NCBI RefSeq assembly: GCF_001455965.1
Contig: NZ_LKKO01000001.1
Coordinates: 496,001 to 560,000, forward strand
Length of the DNA: 64,000 bases
Reading direction: 5' to 3'
DNA from: Methylobacterium sp. GXS13
GTDB taxonomy: Bacteria; Pseudomonadota; Alphaproteobacteria; Rhizobiales; Beijerinckiaceae
Both the position numbers and the translations under genes were made by a program. Positions 17,987 to 27,636 of the stretch are shown here, in pieces. Each line of letters starts with the position of its first letter. Within the stretch, counting starts at the first letter, position 1. The notes under the pieces were generated by a model. It did no database searches. It saw only the letters and a program-made list of their open reading frames with translations, and had not been told where the DNA came from.

Positions 17987-19063
17987 TCACGCCGCGCGGG
18001 CCAGCTCCTCCGCGCCCCGGCCGACGACCTGACTCAGCGCGGTGACGCCCTCCGCCGCCATGCGCTCCAGGAGGCCGGCCTTGATGCGATCCACCAGCCC
18101 TGGCCCGTCATAGATCAGCGCCGAGTAGAGCTGGATGAGGCTCGCCCCGGCCCGAATCTTCGTCCAGGCGGCTTCGGCGGAATCGACGCCGCCGACCCCG
18201 ATGAGCGGCAGCCGGTCCCCGACCCGGAGCCGGGTCTGCGCCAGCATCCGGGTCGCCGGTCCGAACAGCGGGCGGCCGGAAAGGCCACCGGTCTCGCGGG
18301 CGAGGTTTTTCTCCCGGAGGCTCTCGGGCCGGGCCACCGTGGTGTTCGAGACCACCAGCGCCTGGACGCCGCGCTTCAGCGCCGTGGCGCAGATCGCGTC
18401 AAGGGCGTCCAGCGCCATGTCGGGGGCGATCTTCAGGAGCACCGCCGCCCTGGCGCCGGCCGTATCCCGGGCCTCGACCGTCCGGGCGAGCAGCTCGTCG
18501 AGGAAGGCCTCGCCCTGGAGGTCGCGCAGGCCCGGCGTGTTGGGCGACGAGACGTTGACGGTGACGAAATCGACCAGCGGGGCGAGGGTCGCGGTGCAGG
18601 CGACGTAATCGGCGAGGCGGTCTGTAGATTCCTTATTGGCTCCGATATTGACCCCGACGATGCCCGGACGGCCGGCCCGGGCCCGGAGCCGCCCGGCCAC
18701 CACGTCCAGCCCCTCGCTGTTGAGGCCATAGCGGTTGATCACCGCCCGGGCGGCGGGAAGGCGGAACGCCCGCGGCTGCGGGTTGCCGGGCTGCGGCCGC
18801 GGCACCACGCCGCCGACCTCCACGAAGCCGAAGCCGAGGCCGAGCATCGCGTCCGGCACCCGGGCGCCCTTGTCGAAGCCGGCGGCGAGGCCGACCGGAT
18901 TGGAGAACCGGCGCCCCAGCAGGTCCACGGCCAGCCGCGGGTCGTCCGCGGCCGGCTTCCCCGGCGGCAGCAGCGACAGGGCGCGGAGGGTCAGATCATG
19001 CGCGCGCTCGGCGTCGAGCCGGTGCAGCAGCGGGCGGATCAGCGGGAAGACGGCGGCGATCAT
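17987..19063 (-). CDS. pyrD: Dihydroorotate dehydrogenase (quinone), class 2
   Basis: The 358-aa enzyme oxidises dihydroorotate to orotate in pyrimidine synthesis, passing electrons to quinone at the inner membrane. The N-terminal helix region ([19 protein letters not shown]) is the membrane-association domain typical of class 2. FMN-binding and catalytic motifs are [11 protein letters not shown] near residue 60, [23 protein letters not shown] with the catalytic Ser, and [13 protein letters not shown]. The start ATG at 19063 overlaps the stop of the DUF952 gene (ATGA), so the two are translationally coupled. Confidence 0.96.
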   Translation of the reverse strand: MIAAVFPLIRPLLHRLDAERAHDLTLRALSLLPPGKPAADDPRLAVDLLGRRFSNPVGLAAGFDKGARVPDAMLGLGFGFVEVGGVVPRPQPGNPQPRAFRLPAARAVINRYGLNSEGLDVVAGRLRARAGRPGIVGVNIGANKESTDRLADYVACTATLAPLVDFVTVNVSSPNTPGLRDLQGEAFLDELLARTVEARDTAGARAAVLLKIAPDMALDALDAICATALKRGVQALVVSNTTVARPESLREKNLARETGGLSGRPLFGPATRMLAQTRLRVGDRLPLIGVGGVDSAEAAWTKIRAGASLIQLYSALIYDGPGLVDRIKAGLLERMAAEGVTALSQVVGRGAEELARAA

Positions 19064-19410
19064 GTGCGCGGGATTCCCGCCGGCAGGGCATGCTGCCCGT
19101 CCTCGCCAAGCGGCAACTCCGCCACAGACACGACCGCGGAGAGCGGCAGGTCGCCGTAGAGGTGCGGGAACAAGGCTCCACCGCGCGACGGCTCGTAGAC
19201 CAGGGCCGCGCCCAGGCTCTCGGCCTCGACGGCGATCAGCAGCAGGTCGGCTTGGCCGGCGAAGTGGCGGGACGCCGTCTCGGCGGTCTGCTCGGCGGTC
19301 GAGAAATGAATGAAGCCATCCGCCTGATCGACGGGCGCACCGGTGAACCGGCCCGCCGCCTCGGCCTCGCGCCAGAGCGCGCGCGGACAGATCTTGTAGA
19401 TGAGCGGCAT
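19060..19410 (-). CDS. DUF952 domain-containing protein
   Basis: The 116-aa protein fits DUF952: [19 protein letters not shown] at the N-terminus, [20 protein letters not shown] in the middle, and [19 protein letters not shown] near residue 85. The biochemical role is unknown; the fold is related to ADP-ribosyltransferase-like small proteins. The gene is coupled to pyrD by a 4-base overlap, a common arrangement in alphaproteobacteria. The ATG at 19410 gives the family N-terminus; the longer frame to 19458 does not. Confidence 0.88.
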   Translation of the reverse strand: MPLIYKICPRALWREAEAAGRFTGAPVDQADGFIHFSTAEQTAETASRHFAGQADLLLIAVEAESLGAALVYEPSRGGALFPHLYGDLPLSAVVSVAELPLGEDGQHALPAGIPRT

Positions 19411-19979
19411 CGGTGTTCCTTGGGCGTCGGAGGGTCCATAGCTCATCACTCCGGGCATCGGAACCGTGGCCGACTGACGGGGGAAGGGCGATCGGGCCTA
19501 CGGGCTGGGGGCCTGGCAGCAGCCGGAAGCACTGATCCACCCCCCCGTCATCCTCAGGTGGCGGAGCGAGCGGCCCCCTCGACGACGCTATCGCCGCATC
19601 GCTGAGGTTCCCGGAGTTCGCGTTCAGGGCGGCTTCGCAATACCTCAGGATGAAAGGACTGGGTGGAGGGGCATCGATCTAAGCGACACCCGAGGAGCAA
19701 TGCCGTCGATCGGCAGCGTCGGGATACCAAATCGATTCCCAGGGCGATTGCATTCTGCAGGTTGTAGTTCTACTTTCCTATGACTAGGCTGAGCGTCACA
19801 GACCCGCGCCTGAAACGGGAGACGCGGGCCGGCTCGTGACGGTCTTCAGTATTCCGCGCATCTCCGGCGGGTTCGGTCCGCATCCTCCGGGGAAACTGCC
19901 GCCGTGCCCCCGAGGCAGCCGGGTGCCGGCTGGCGAGACGGGGGCGCCGACCCGCCGAGCTTGAGCCGCCGAGCCCGAC
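19411..19979. other. Intergenic region with hairpins, no gene
   Basis: No coding frame is supported. It contains the inverted-repeat element at 19538-19665, an AT-richer patch at 19740-19785 with TTGCAT and TACTTT 17 bases apart (possible promoter), and a nested hairpin at 19794-19841 (CGTCAC/GTGACG outside CCCGCG/CGCGGG) before the S24 regulator gene. Confidence 0.5.
19538..19665. repeat. Intergenic inverted-repeat element
   Basis: The left arm starts CCACCC and includes TCATCCTCAGGT (19548-19559). The right arm has ACCTCAGGATGA (19642-19653) and ends GGGTGG (19660-19665). The 12-base cores match as an inverted pair with one mismatch. Short palindromic intergenic elements with a CATCCTGAGGT core are common in Rhizobiales genomes; copy number here cannot be checked. 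Confidence 0.45.
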
Positions 19980-20612
19980 ATGCTGTCTCACGAGCAGATC
20001 TGGAACGCCATCGACCGCCTGGCGGAGCGTCACGGCTATTCCGCGTCCGGGCTCGCCCGGCGTGCGGGCCTCGATGCGACCAGCTTCAACCGTTCCAAAC
20101 GCATCGGCGCGGACGGTCGCAAGCGCTGGCCCTCGACGGAATCCGTCTCGAAGGTCCTGGCCGCCACCGGCGCCAGCCTGGACGAGTTCCTGCGGCTGAT
20201 CGAGGCCCGGGAGATCCCCGCCCGCACCATGGTCCCGCTGATCGGCCTCACCCAGGCCGGGGCGGGGCGTTTGTTCACCGACGAGGGCATGCCCACCGGA
20301 GGCGCCGGCTGGGAGGAGATCGAGTTCCCCGATCTCGGCGAGGAGCGTGCCTTCGCGCTGGAGATTCAGGGCGATTCCATGCAGCCGCTGTTCCGCGACG
20401 GCGATGTGCTGATCGTCTCGCCGACCGCCAGCGTCCGCAAGGGCGACCGCGTCGTGGTGCGCCTCCACGGCGGCGAGGTCCTCGCCAAGGAATTGAAGCG
20501 GCGCACCGCCCGGACCGTGGAGCTGGTCTCGCTCAACCCGGAACACGAGGACCGCGTCCTCAATATCGGCGAGGTTGCCTGGATGGCCCGGGTAATGTGG
20601 GTCCGGCAATAG
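19980..20612 (+). CDS. S24-family HTH regulator (LexA/phage-repressor-like)
   Basis: The 210-aa protein has an N-terminal helix-turn-helix (residues 3-60: IDRLAERHGYSASGLARRAGL then FNRSKR) and a C-terminal S24 peptidase-fold domain. The catalytic Ser is S133 in QGDSMQPLF, and the Lys of the Ser-Lys dyad is K170 in VLAKELKRR. The linker before the domain lacks the usual Ala-Gly cleavage pair in a clear form, although GLTQAGAGRLF (about 93-103) is a candidate. Targets are unknown. It is probably a stand-alone transcription regulator, as no phage genes are nearby. Confidence 0.88.
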   Translation: MLSHEQIWNAIDRLAERHGYSASGLARRAGLDATSFNRSKRIGADGRKRWPSTESVSKVLAATGASLDEFLRLIEAREIPARTMVPLIGLTQAGAGRLFTDEGMPTGGAGWEEIEFPDLGEERAFALEIQGDSMQPLFRDGDVLIVSPTASVRKGDRVVVRLHGGEVLAKELKRRTARTVELVSLNPEHEDRVLNIGEVAWMARVMWVRQ

Positions 20613-20743
20613 CCACCGCGCTCCGAGATCAAACTCCGCCCACTTGGACCGCCCACTCGGGCCGCCCACTTGGCCCGGCCGCTATTCGTCGCTATCGCGG
20701 GCCTTCTCGCGGGTTTCCCGCACCCGCTTAGCTCGGACGCAGC

Positions 20744-21838
20744 ATGACGCAGCCCGGGATGGATCACGGCGTGGAGGGCGGTCCGTTGACGGGGCAGGCC
20801 CGCGCGCTCCTCGACGCGCTGCCGACGCCGAGCTTCTTGATCGATGCGCAGGGTCGCATCCGGCAGGCCAACCCGGCCTTCGAGCGCCTGACCGGTCATC
20901 CGGCCTCAGCCCTGGCGGAGCGCGGCCTTGACCTGATCCTGGCGAGCCGCGGTTCGCCCCCCGACCTGTCCGCCGACGGGCCGCTGGAATTCCTGGCCCT
21001 GCGGTCGGACGGGACCAGCTTCTGGGCGAGTCTGGCCGCCGGGCCGCTTCCCGGCGCCGACGAGAAGATCTGTCAGATCCTCGACGTCACGGCACGGCGG
21101 GAGGCCGAGGGCGCCTTGGCGCTGTCGCGGCAGCGCGAGGCCCTGGGGCTGCTGACCAACAGCGTCGCCCACGAGTTCAACAACTTCCTGCAAATCCTGA
21201 TCGGCTACATCGATGGCCTGAAGCGACGGCTGGGCGACCGGCCGGAGCCGTTCATCCAGCGGGCGCTCGTCCGCTCGGCCGACGCCACCGAGCGGGCCGC
21301 GATCCTGACCCGCCAGCTCCTGGCCTATTCGCGCCGGATCGCCCCGGACGTGCGACCCGTCGATCTCGACGCGATCGTGGCGGCGGTGGCCGAGCGCTTG
21401 GCGCCGGATTTCCCCCCCGGGATCCACCTGGTCGTGAACCCGACGCCGGGCCTGCCGCGGGCGATCAGCAACCCGACCCAGATCGAGTTCGCCTTGCGGC
21501 ATCTGGTCGCCAATGCCTGCGAGGCGATGCCGTCGGGGGGCACAGTGACGCTGTCGACCTTTCGGGTCGATCCCAACGATCGCGCCATGCACCAGCCCGG
21601 GCCGGGCACGGTGGGCATCCAGGTGGGCGATACCGGGACGGGCCTATCGCCCGAAATGCTGGCCCGGGCCCTGGCGCCGTTCCAGACCAGCCGCGAGGCG
21701 GGACGGGGCGCGGGGCTCGCGATCGTCCATGGGCTGATGAAGCGGCAGAACGGAACGATCACCCTGGACAGCCGGGCCGGGGAGGGGACGCAGGTCCGCC
21801 TGGCCTTCCCGGCCGCGCCGGACCGGACGCTGCACTGA
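20744..21838 (+). CDS. PAS-domain sensor histidine kinase
   Basis: The 364-aa protein has no membrane helix. Residues 20-125 are a PAS domain ending in the PAC-like CQILDVTARREAEGAL. The H-box SVAHEFNNFLQILIGYI holds the phospho-accepting His at about 143. The ATPase part has N-box NACEAMPSGG, G1 VGDTGTGL and G2 GRGAGLAIVHGL. It is an orphan: no response regulator follows. The NN after the His-Glu is typical of kinases related to hybrid sensors. The signal is unknown. Confidence 0.9.
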   Translation: MTQPGMDHGVEGGPLTGQARALLDALPTPSFLIDAQGRIRQANPAFERLTGHPASALAERGLDLILASRGSPPDLSADGPLEFLALRSDGTSFWASLAAGPLPGADEKICQILDVTARREAEGALALSRQREALGLLTNSVAHEFNNFLQILIGYIDGLKRRLGDRPEPFIQRALVRSADATERAAILTRQLLAYSRRIAPDVRPVDLDAIVAAVAERLAPDFPPGIHLVVNPTPGLPRAISNPTQIEFALRHLVANACEAMPSGGTVTLSTFRVDPNDRAMHQPGPGTVGIQVGDTGTGLSPEMLARALAPFQTSREAGRGAGLAIVHGLMKRQNGTITLDSRAGEGTQVRLAFPAAPDRTLH

Positions 21839-21962
21839 GGCTACGGCCGGCGACAAACGTCATCACGTCGTCGAGAGCCGCGGACTAAAACCCGCGCTAA
21901 GCCGTCACCATATAGTCGTCGGCGGCTTCCGCCACTCGGTTCTCGTCCTCAGAGGCGCGTAC

Positions 21963-22931
21963 ATGCTCACCCAATTCTCGCGTCGTCGGCGCACGGCCGC
22001 CTACCTGGCGCTGGCCGCTGCCCTGACCGTCGCGGCCCCCATCGCCGAAGCCCGTCCGGGCGGCGGCGGATCCTTCGGTTCGCGCGGCTCGCGCACCTAC
22101 ACGGCGCCATCGGCCACGCCGCCGGCGCCGGGCGGCGGCATGACCATGCAGCGGTCCCAGACCGCACCGTCCCCCGGCATGTCCAATCCGGGGATGCAGG
22201 CGCCGGCCGCCCAGGGTCGTCGCTTCGGCGGCGGTTTCTTCGCGGGTCTGCTCGGCGCCGGCCTGCTGGGCGCCCTGCTCGGCGGCGGTTTCTTCGGCGG
22301 CCTCGGCGGCCTCGCCTCGATGATCGGCCTGCTGTTCCAGGTCGGCCTCGTGGTGCTGGTGGTGATGCTGGCGGTGCGGTTCTTCCGCCGCCGCAACCAG
22401 CCAGCCGGTGCCGGCGCGCCCTACGCCCGCTCGACGCTGGATGGCGGCCCGAACCCGGGTGGCCCGATGGGCGGCCCGGCCCCGGCGGCGGGCGCCGCGT
22501 TCGGCGGCGCGCGCCCGGTGCAGACCCGCAAGGTCGAGATCGGCCCTTCCGATTACCAGGCGTTCGAGCGGCTGCTGGGCGACATCCAGGATGCCTACAC
22601 CCGCGAGGACCGGGTGACGCTCGGCAATCTGGCGACGCCCGAGATGGCCGGCTACTTCGACGAGGAGCTGCGCAACAACGCTGCTCAGGGGGTGGTCAAC
22701 AAGATCACCGACGTGAAGCTGCTGCAGGGTGACCTCGCGGAAGCCTGGGGCGAGGATCGCACCGACTACGCCACCGTTGCGATGCGCTACGCGCTCAAGG
22801 ACGTCATGGTCGACCGCGCCAGTGGCCGGGTCGTGAAGACCGAGCCGGCCCCGGAGGCCACGGAGCTCTGGACCTTCCAGCGCCAGCCCGGCCGCGGCTG
22901 GGTGCTCTCGGCGATCCAGCAGACTCGCTAA
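21963..22931 (+). CDS. Tim44-domain exported/membrane protein
   Basis: The 322-aa protein starts with a signal peptide (RRRRTAAYLALAAALTVAAP), then a Gly/Pro-rich low-complexity stretch, a very Gly-rich hydrophobic segment (about 75-120) that forms one or two membrane spans, and a C-terminal Tim44/TimA-like domain (about 190-320, beginning SDYQAFERLLGDIQDAYTRED). In mitochondria this domain is part of inner-membrane import; in bacteria its role is unclear. It ends before a strong rho-independent terminator. Confidence 0.85.
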   Translation: MLTQFSRRRRTAAYLALAAALTVAAPIAEARPGGGGSFGSRGSRTYTAPSATPPAPGGGMTMQRSQTAPSPGMSNPGMQAPAAQGRRFGGGFFAGLLGAGLLGALLGGGFFGGLGGLASMIGLLFQVGLVVLVVMLAVRFFRRRNQPAGAGAPYARSTLDGGPNPGGPMGGPAPAAGAAFGGARPVQTRKVEIGPSDYQAFERLLGDIQDAYTREDRVTLGNLATPEMAGYFDEELRNNAAQGVVNKITDVKLLQGDLAEAWGEDRTDYATVAMRYALKDVMVDRASGRVVKTEPAPEATELWTFQRQPGRGWVLSAIQQTR

Positions 22932-22944
22932 TTTGGGATTTGAC

Positions 22945-22967
22945 GTCCCGGCCGCTCAGGCCGGGAC
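22945..22967 (+). terminator. First hairpin after the Tim44 gene
   Basis: GTCCCGGCC, loop GCTCA, GGCCGGGAC is a perfect 9-bp stem 14 bases after the stop codon. It has no T-run and precedes the stronger terminator at 22978. Confidence 0.5.
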
Positions 22968-22973
22968 GCTCCT

Positions 22974-23852
22974 TCAAGCCGGTGCCGTTTCTGCGGCGCC
23001 GGCTTTTTTGTGCGCGTCCCACAGGTTCGCCAGGGTAACGAACCCGGCCACCGGCACCTCCTCGGCCCGGGCCGTCTCCAGGATACCAGCTGCCGCCAAC
23101 AGGGCGCCGGGCTCGGGCGTCAGCGCCTTCAGACTCTGGCGCAGCATCTTGCGGCGCTGGCCGAACGCCGCACGGGTGACGGCCTCAAGTGCGCCGGCCC
23201 GGCAGGGCAGGGGCTGCGCCCGGGGCACAAGCCGGACGACGCTGGATGTGACCTTGGGCGGCGGCACGAAAGCCGAGGGGCTGACGTCGAACAGGATGTC
23301 GGCTTCCGTGCGCCAGCCGCACAGCACGCCGAGCCGGCCGTAATCGGCCCGGGTCTCCGGCCCGGCGACGATCCGCTCGGCGACCTCGCGCTGGAACATC
23401 AGCACCGCCTGATCCCACCAGGGCGGCCAAGCCTCGCCGTCGAGCCATCCGGTGAGAAGCGCAGTGCCGACATTGTAGGGCAGGTTCGCCACGATCCGGG
23501 CCGGGCCGTCGCCGATCAGCGGCCGGGGATCGAAGGCCAGCGCATCGGCGTCCACCACCTCCAGCCGGCCTGGATAATGCGCGGCGATGTCGGCCAAAGC
23601 CGGTAGGGCGCGGGGATCGCGCTCGATCGCCACGACCCGGGCCGCGCCTTCCGCGAGCAGCGCCCGGGTCAGGCCACCGGGACCGGGGCCGACCTCCACG
23701 ACGGTCACGCCCTCCAGCGGTCCCGCCGCCCGGGCGATCCGGCCAGTGAGATTGAGATCGTACAGAAAGTTCTGGCCGAGAGCTTTTTTCGGTTCCAACC
23801 CGTGCCGGGCGACGACTTCGCGCAGGGGCGGCAGCCCGTCTCCGTCGCTCAC
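22974..23852 (-). CDS. rsmA: 16S rRNA dimethyladenosine transferase RsmA (KsgA)
   Basis: The 292-aa enzyme dimethylates two adjacent adenines near the 3' end of 16S rRNA during 30S maturation. It shows the SAM-binding LGQNFLYD start, [15 protein letters not shown] motif I, the IERDP acid, and the catalytic NLPYNVGT motif. The C-terminal four-helix part includes [13 protein letters not shown]. The GTG start at 23852 overlaps the pdxA stop by 4 bases (GTGA). The final codons ([10 protein letters not shown]) lie across the opposite-strand terminator of the Tim44 gene, so this tail may be constrained by the hairpin. Confidence 0.97.
   Translation of the reverse strand: MSDGDGLPPLREVVARHGLEPKKALGQNFLYDLNLTGRIARAAGPLEGVTVVEVGPGPGGLTRALLAEGAARVVAIERDPRALPALADIAAHYPGRLEVVDADALAFDPRPLIGDGPARIVANLPYNVGTALLTGWLDGEAWPPWWDQAVLMFQREVAERIVAGPETRADYGRLGVLCGWRTEADILFDVSPSAFVPPPKVTSSVVRLVPRAQPLPCRAGALEAVTRAAFGQRRKMLRQSLKALTPEPGALLAAAGILETARAEEVPVAGFVTLANLWDAHKKAGAAETAPA
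22978..23009 (+). terminator. Rho-independent terminator after the Tim44 gene
   Basis: GCCGGTGCCG, loop TTTCTG, CGGCGCCGGC forms a 10-bp stem (one G-T pair) followed by six T residues at 23004-23009. It acts on plus-strand transcription and lies inside the last codons of rsmA on the other strand. Confidence 0.85.
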
Positions 23853-24967
23853 AGCTCGTCCTCGGCGTCGAAATGCTGGGCGCCGGATGCGCGCGGCCGT
23901 CCGGCATAGATGCTGAACGGGATGATGTCGGCGACGGCAGGCCCCGGTCCGGCGCGTGCCGCCTCGGTGTCGGCGAGCCGCCGCGCCAGCCGCAGGGCGG
24001 CGATCAGGCTGTCGGGCCGCGCGACGCCGGTCCCGGCGATGTCGAAGGCCGTGCCATGGTCGGGGGAGGTCCGCACGAAGGGCAGCCCGAGGGTGACGTT
24101 AACCCCGTCGTCAAACGCGATGGTCTTGATCGGAATCAGCGCCTGATCGTGGGTCGGCGCGAGGGCCACGTCGTAGGTCGCCCGGGCGCGGGCGTGGAAC
24201 AGCGTGTCGGCGGGGAGCGGCCCACGGATGTCGATGCCGGCGGCGCGCAGCCGCGCCACCGCGGGGGCGAGCACGTCGCGATCCTCGTGGCCGATGGTCC
24301 CGGCCTCGCCCGCATGCGGATTGAGCCCGGCGAGCACCAGTCGGGGCTCCGGCAGGCCGAACCGGTCGCGCAGGTCCCGGGCGACGATCCGGGCGGTCTC
24401 CTCCACCAGCTCCTGGGTGAGCAGGCCGGGCACGTCCTTGAGCGGCACATGGATCGTCACCGGCACGACCGCGAGGTCGTCGCTCCAGATCATCATCACC
24501 GGGCGGGGCGGCGTGCGACCCGGCGCGACCGAGAGGGCGGCCAGGAACTCGGTATGGCCGGGATGGGCGAAGCCGGCCCGGGTCAGCACGAACTTGGCGA
24601 TCGGGTTGGTCACCACCGCGCTGGCGCGCTTGGCCGCCACGAAGGCGACGGCAGCCGTGATCGACTCGATCACCGCGCCGGCATTGGCGGAATCCGGTGC
24701 GCCCGGCTCGACGGAGATTGTCGCGCCGCTCGGCAGCGGCACGACCGGCAACGCCCGGGGAAACACTTCGACGGCGGTCTCCGGATCGACCTCGGCGATT
24801 GGCACCAGCCGGTGCAGGCGGTTGGCCAGACGCTCGATGAAGTCCGGATCGGCCACCAGGAAGAACGGCGGCAGCGGGTCCGGGCCGCCGCGGGCGAGCC
24901 AGGCGCTGAGTGCCAGCTCCGGGCCGATCCCGGCCGGGTCTCCGAGGGTGAGGGCGAGCGGCAGCAT
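23849..24967 (-). CDS. pdxA: 4-hydroxythreonine-4-phosphate dehydrogenase PdxA
   Basis: The 372-aa enzyme oxidises 4-hydroxythreonine 4-phosphate with NAD(P)+ in pyridoxal phosphate synthesis. The N-terminus [16 protein letters not shown] is the family signature. Metal and phosphate-binding motifs include [29 protein letters not shown] and the late [18 protein letters not shown]. It lies in the classical order lptD-pdxA-rsmA; the PpiC/SurA-type isomerase gene often found before pdxA is absent. It is coupled to rsmA by overlap. Confidence 0.96.
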   Translation of the reverse strand: MLPLALTLGDPAGIGPELALSAWLARGGPDPLPPFFLVADPDFIERLANRLHRLVPIAEVDPETAVEVFPRALPVVPLPSGATISVEPGAPDSANAGAVIESITAAVAFVAAKRASAVVTNPIAKFVLTRAGFAHPGHTEFLAALSVAPGRTPPRPVMMIWSDDLAVVPVTIHVPLKDVPGLLTQELVEETARIVARDLRDRFGLPEPRLVLAGLNPHAGEAGTIGHEDRDVLAPAVARLRAAGIDIRGPLPADTLFHARARATYDVALAPTHDQALIPIKTIAFDDGVNVTLGLPFVRTSPDHGTAFDIAGTGVARPDSLIAALRLARRLADTEAARAGPGPAVADIIPFSIYAGRPRASGAQHFDAEDEL

Positions 24968-25013
24968 CCGGGGTCTATAGCGCCGGTGGGGGCGGGGCGC
25001 ATCTCTTTGGGGT

Positions 25014-25037
25014 GACGCGATGGTGCTTCACCGCGTC
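25014..25037 (-). terminator. Hairpin between lptD and pdxA
   Basis: GACGC...GCGTC with an inner GGTG-CTT-CACC forms an interrupted stem-loop in the 77-base lptD-pdxA gap. No T-run follows on the minus strand, so it may be partial termination or mRNA processing. Confidence 0.35.
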
Positions 25038-25044
25038 CCGACCA

Positions 25045-27636
25045 TCACCGCACGGTGGCGATGCCGTCCGCGGTGGTGGCGGTGCCGACGTTCTGGCGGA
25101 GATCGGCCTCGCCCAGGGTCTTCAGCTCGAGGCGGAGCAGCACGGTCTGATTGCGCTCGCGCACGCCGGTCGCGGTGGCGATCGGCGAGTTGATGTAGTT
25201 GAGCGAGATGGTCGTGCACTCGTCCTGGTAGCCGCCGCCGAAGCTCGCGCCCGACAGGTAGAACCGGCCCGGGTTCTGGTACGTCGGCACCGTCCCGATC
25301 GGGTTCGACAGGTAGGCCGACAGGGCGTCGGTGTAGGTGTTGCGCACGTCGAGGTAGTGGGTGAGATCCACCAGCAGCGAGCCCGAGACGAACCAGTTCG
25401 GCGTGATGTTGTAGGTGGCCGAGGCGGTCACGCCCTCGCGGTAGTGGCTGTAGCCGAGCAGCGGCTGCGCCTCGTAATACGAATAGAAGGCCGAGACCGT
25501 GAGCGGCAGGAACGGTGCGAACCGCGCCGTGGCGCCGGTTTCGAGCCGGGCGACGTGGAAATCCGCCTGGTTGAAGCGCGCCCGGGTGATGAAGGTGATG
25601 TTCTGGTTCGGCGAGACCTGGAACCGACCCACGAAGTCGGAGCGCTGCGTCTCCAGCCCGGAATCCAGCCCGACATTGGCGATGTCGCCCCGGCGGAACG
25701 AGTTGACGCCCGCGAGCTGGATGGACTCGCCGAACATGACGTTGGTGTACCAGCCGGACGGCGTGACCACGGAATACTGGCCGCCGAGATTGGTTCGGAC
25801 GCCGCCCTCCACCCGGTCGTAGCCCGAGAACTTGTCCCATTCGAACAGCGACGTGTCGTCGAACACCAGGCTCTGTGCATCCTCGTTCGGCAGGCGGCCG
25901 ATCCGGGTCTCGGACGGGCGCGCGATGACCTGGCCGATCGGCTCCAGTGTGTGGACGCCGAGCGCGCCGAAATTGGCGACGAACGGGTAGCGGTAATCGA
26001 GCCCGATCGCCGGCATCACCCGGCCGGCGAAGCCGTCGTCGATCTTGGCGACCTGGGGAGCCAGGTCGTTCTGGTAGCCGGAGAAGCTCGGATTGGTGAA
26101 GAACGCGTCGGTGCGCAGATACGCGAACGGCGTGAACTTCTGGCCCCAATCGTCGATGAAGCTGCGCCGCCAGGACAGTTCGGCCGAGGCGCGCGTGTTG
26201 GTGCCGGCGAGCCCGTCGATCGCGCACAGGCCGCGCTGGAAGTAGGTGCAGGTCTGGTAGAGCGGGAAGCTGATCCCGTTCACGCTCGGCGAGAACAGGT
26301 AGCTCGACGTGCGGGGCAGGCCCTGGAACTGCGTCGTCTCGCGGGTCAGGCTGGTGATGTTGGCCTGGAACCGGACCTCGCCGCCGATCTCGGACGGCCC
26401 GTTGACCCGCTTGTCGTAGTCGATCACCGGGGCGACGATGGGCTGCTGCTTCTGCCAGTCGAAGCTCGACAAGCCCTTGAAGTAGTAGCCCCGCGCCTCG
26501 AACCACGACCGGTCGCCCTGGCCGACGAGGTAGGCCGTCGATGTCGCCTCACGGAAATAATCCGTGGTGATGTTCTGGTTGCGGATCCGGTAATTGTCGA
26601 GGAACCACTTGTCGGTGACGCCGACGAGGTCCCAGCCGGTCCGCCAGCGGTCGTTGATGTAGAACCGCCCCTGCGATTCCACCGAGCCGCGGAAGTCGCG
26701 CTCGCCCGCCCCGAGCGGGCTCGGCAGGAAGGCCGACGGCGTCGTCTGCGAGATGCCCGAGAGGCGGATGTTGTAGAAGCCGTTGTCGATGCGCTGGCGG
26801 AACTCGGCCTGGCCGAGCAGGCCCTGGCGGCTGAGCAAAGTCGGCGTGATCGTCAGATCATAGGTCGGCGCGAGGTTGATGAAGTACGGCAGCGACACGC
26901 CCCGGCCCAGCGCCGTGGTCGAGATGAAGCGCGGCGTCAGGAAGCCGGTCTTGCGCTTCACCGTCGGGTCCGCGGCCTCGAAATAGGGCAGGTAGGCGAC
27001 CGGGATCCCGGCGATCTCCAGAGTGGAATCGTCGAAGTAGATCGTGTGTGTCTCGTTGTCGTGGATGATCTTCTTGGCGCGGATCTGCCAGAGCGGCGGC
27101 GTCTCCGGATTGTCCTTGCACGGCTCGCAGGCGGTGTAGCTGCCGGCCTCGAAGCTGGTCTGCTCGCCGTTCAGGCGCTCGGCCCGGGGCGCGGAGAAGC
27201 GCGTCCGCACCGTCTCGGTGCGCCGTTCCACCGTCTGCTGGCCGCGGAACGCGTCGATGAAGCCGGTCTTGAAGTCGTCGCTCAGCTCCATGCGTTCGCC
27301 GGTCACGACGCCGCCATCGGCCTCGGTGAGGCGGACGTTGCCCTGGGCGAAGACCCGGCCGGTCGCCCGGTCGTAGCGCACGCTGTCGGCCTGGAGCGTC
27401 CGGGGGCCGAAATGCAGCTCGGCGTTGCCCCGGGCGGTCACCGTGTTGTGGTCGTTGTCGTAGATCAGCTCGCCGGCCTCGACGAGCAGCTTGTCGCCCG
27501 GCTTGCCGACCTTGGGCGCGGCCATCCCCTGGGCATGCGCCGAGACGCCCCCGGCCAGCGGCGCGGCGAGCGCCAGCGCAGCCAGAAGGGCCGTCTTCCG
27601 CAGGATGTGGGCAACCTTACGCAACGCGCGACCCAA
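25045..27636 (-). CDS. lptD: LPS-assembly outer-membrane protein LptD
   Basis: The 863-aa protein inserts lipopolysaccharide into the outer leaflet of the outer membrane. A signal peptide (RKTALLAALALAAPLAGG, cleaved near SAHAQG) leads into an N-terminal OstA/LptA-like beta-jellyroll (about residues 45-200: LLVEAGELIYDNDHNTVTARGN). A large beta-barrel follows from about 220, with alternating aromatic strands to the end. A Cys pair in TACEPCKD (about residue 170) may join the disulfides that LptD needs. The start is TTG 27636; the frame is closed just upstream and no ATG is available. It follows lptG by 66 bases. Confidence 0.95.
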   Translation of the reverse strand: MGRALRKVAHILRKTALLAALALAAPLAGGVSAHAQGMAAPKVGKPGDKLLVEAGELIYDNDHNTVTARGNAELHFGPRTLQADSVRYDRATGRVFAQGNVRLTEADGGVVTGERMELSDDFKTGFIDAFRGQQTVERRTETVRTRFSAPRAERLNGEQTSFEAGSYTACEPCKDNPETPPLWQIRAKKIIHDNETHTIYFDDSTLEIAGIPVAYLPYFEAADPTVKRKTGFLTPRFISTTALGRGVSLPYFINLAPTYDLTITPTLLSRQGLLGQAEFRQRIDNGFYNIRLSGISQTTPSAFLPSPLGAGERDFRGSVESQGRFYINDRWRTGWDLVGVTDKWFLDNYRIRNQNITTDYFREATSTAYLVGQGDRSWFEARGYYFKGLSSFDWQKQQPIVAPVIDYDKRVNGPSEIGGEVRFQANITSLTRETTQFQGLPRTSSYLFSPSVNGISFPLYQTCTYFQRGLCAIDGLAGTNTRASAELSWRRSFIDDWGQKFTPFAYLRTDAFFTNPSFSGYQNDLAPQVAKIDDGFAGRVMPAIGLDYRYPFVANFGALGVHTLEPIGQVIARPSETRIGRLPNEDAQSLVFDDTSLFEWDKFSGYDRVEGGVRTNLGGQYSVVTPSGWYTNVMFGESIQLAGVNSFRRGDIANVGLDSGLETQRSDFVGRFQVSPNQNITFITRARFNQADFHVARLETGATARFAPFLPLTVSAFYSYYEAQPLLGYSHYREGVTASATYNITPNWFVSGSLLVDLTHYLDVRNTYTDALSAYLSNPIGTVPTYQNPGRFYLSGASFGGGYQDECTTISLNYINSPIATATGVRERNQTVLLRLELKTLGEADLRQNVGTATTADGIATVR

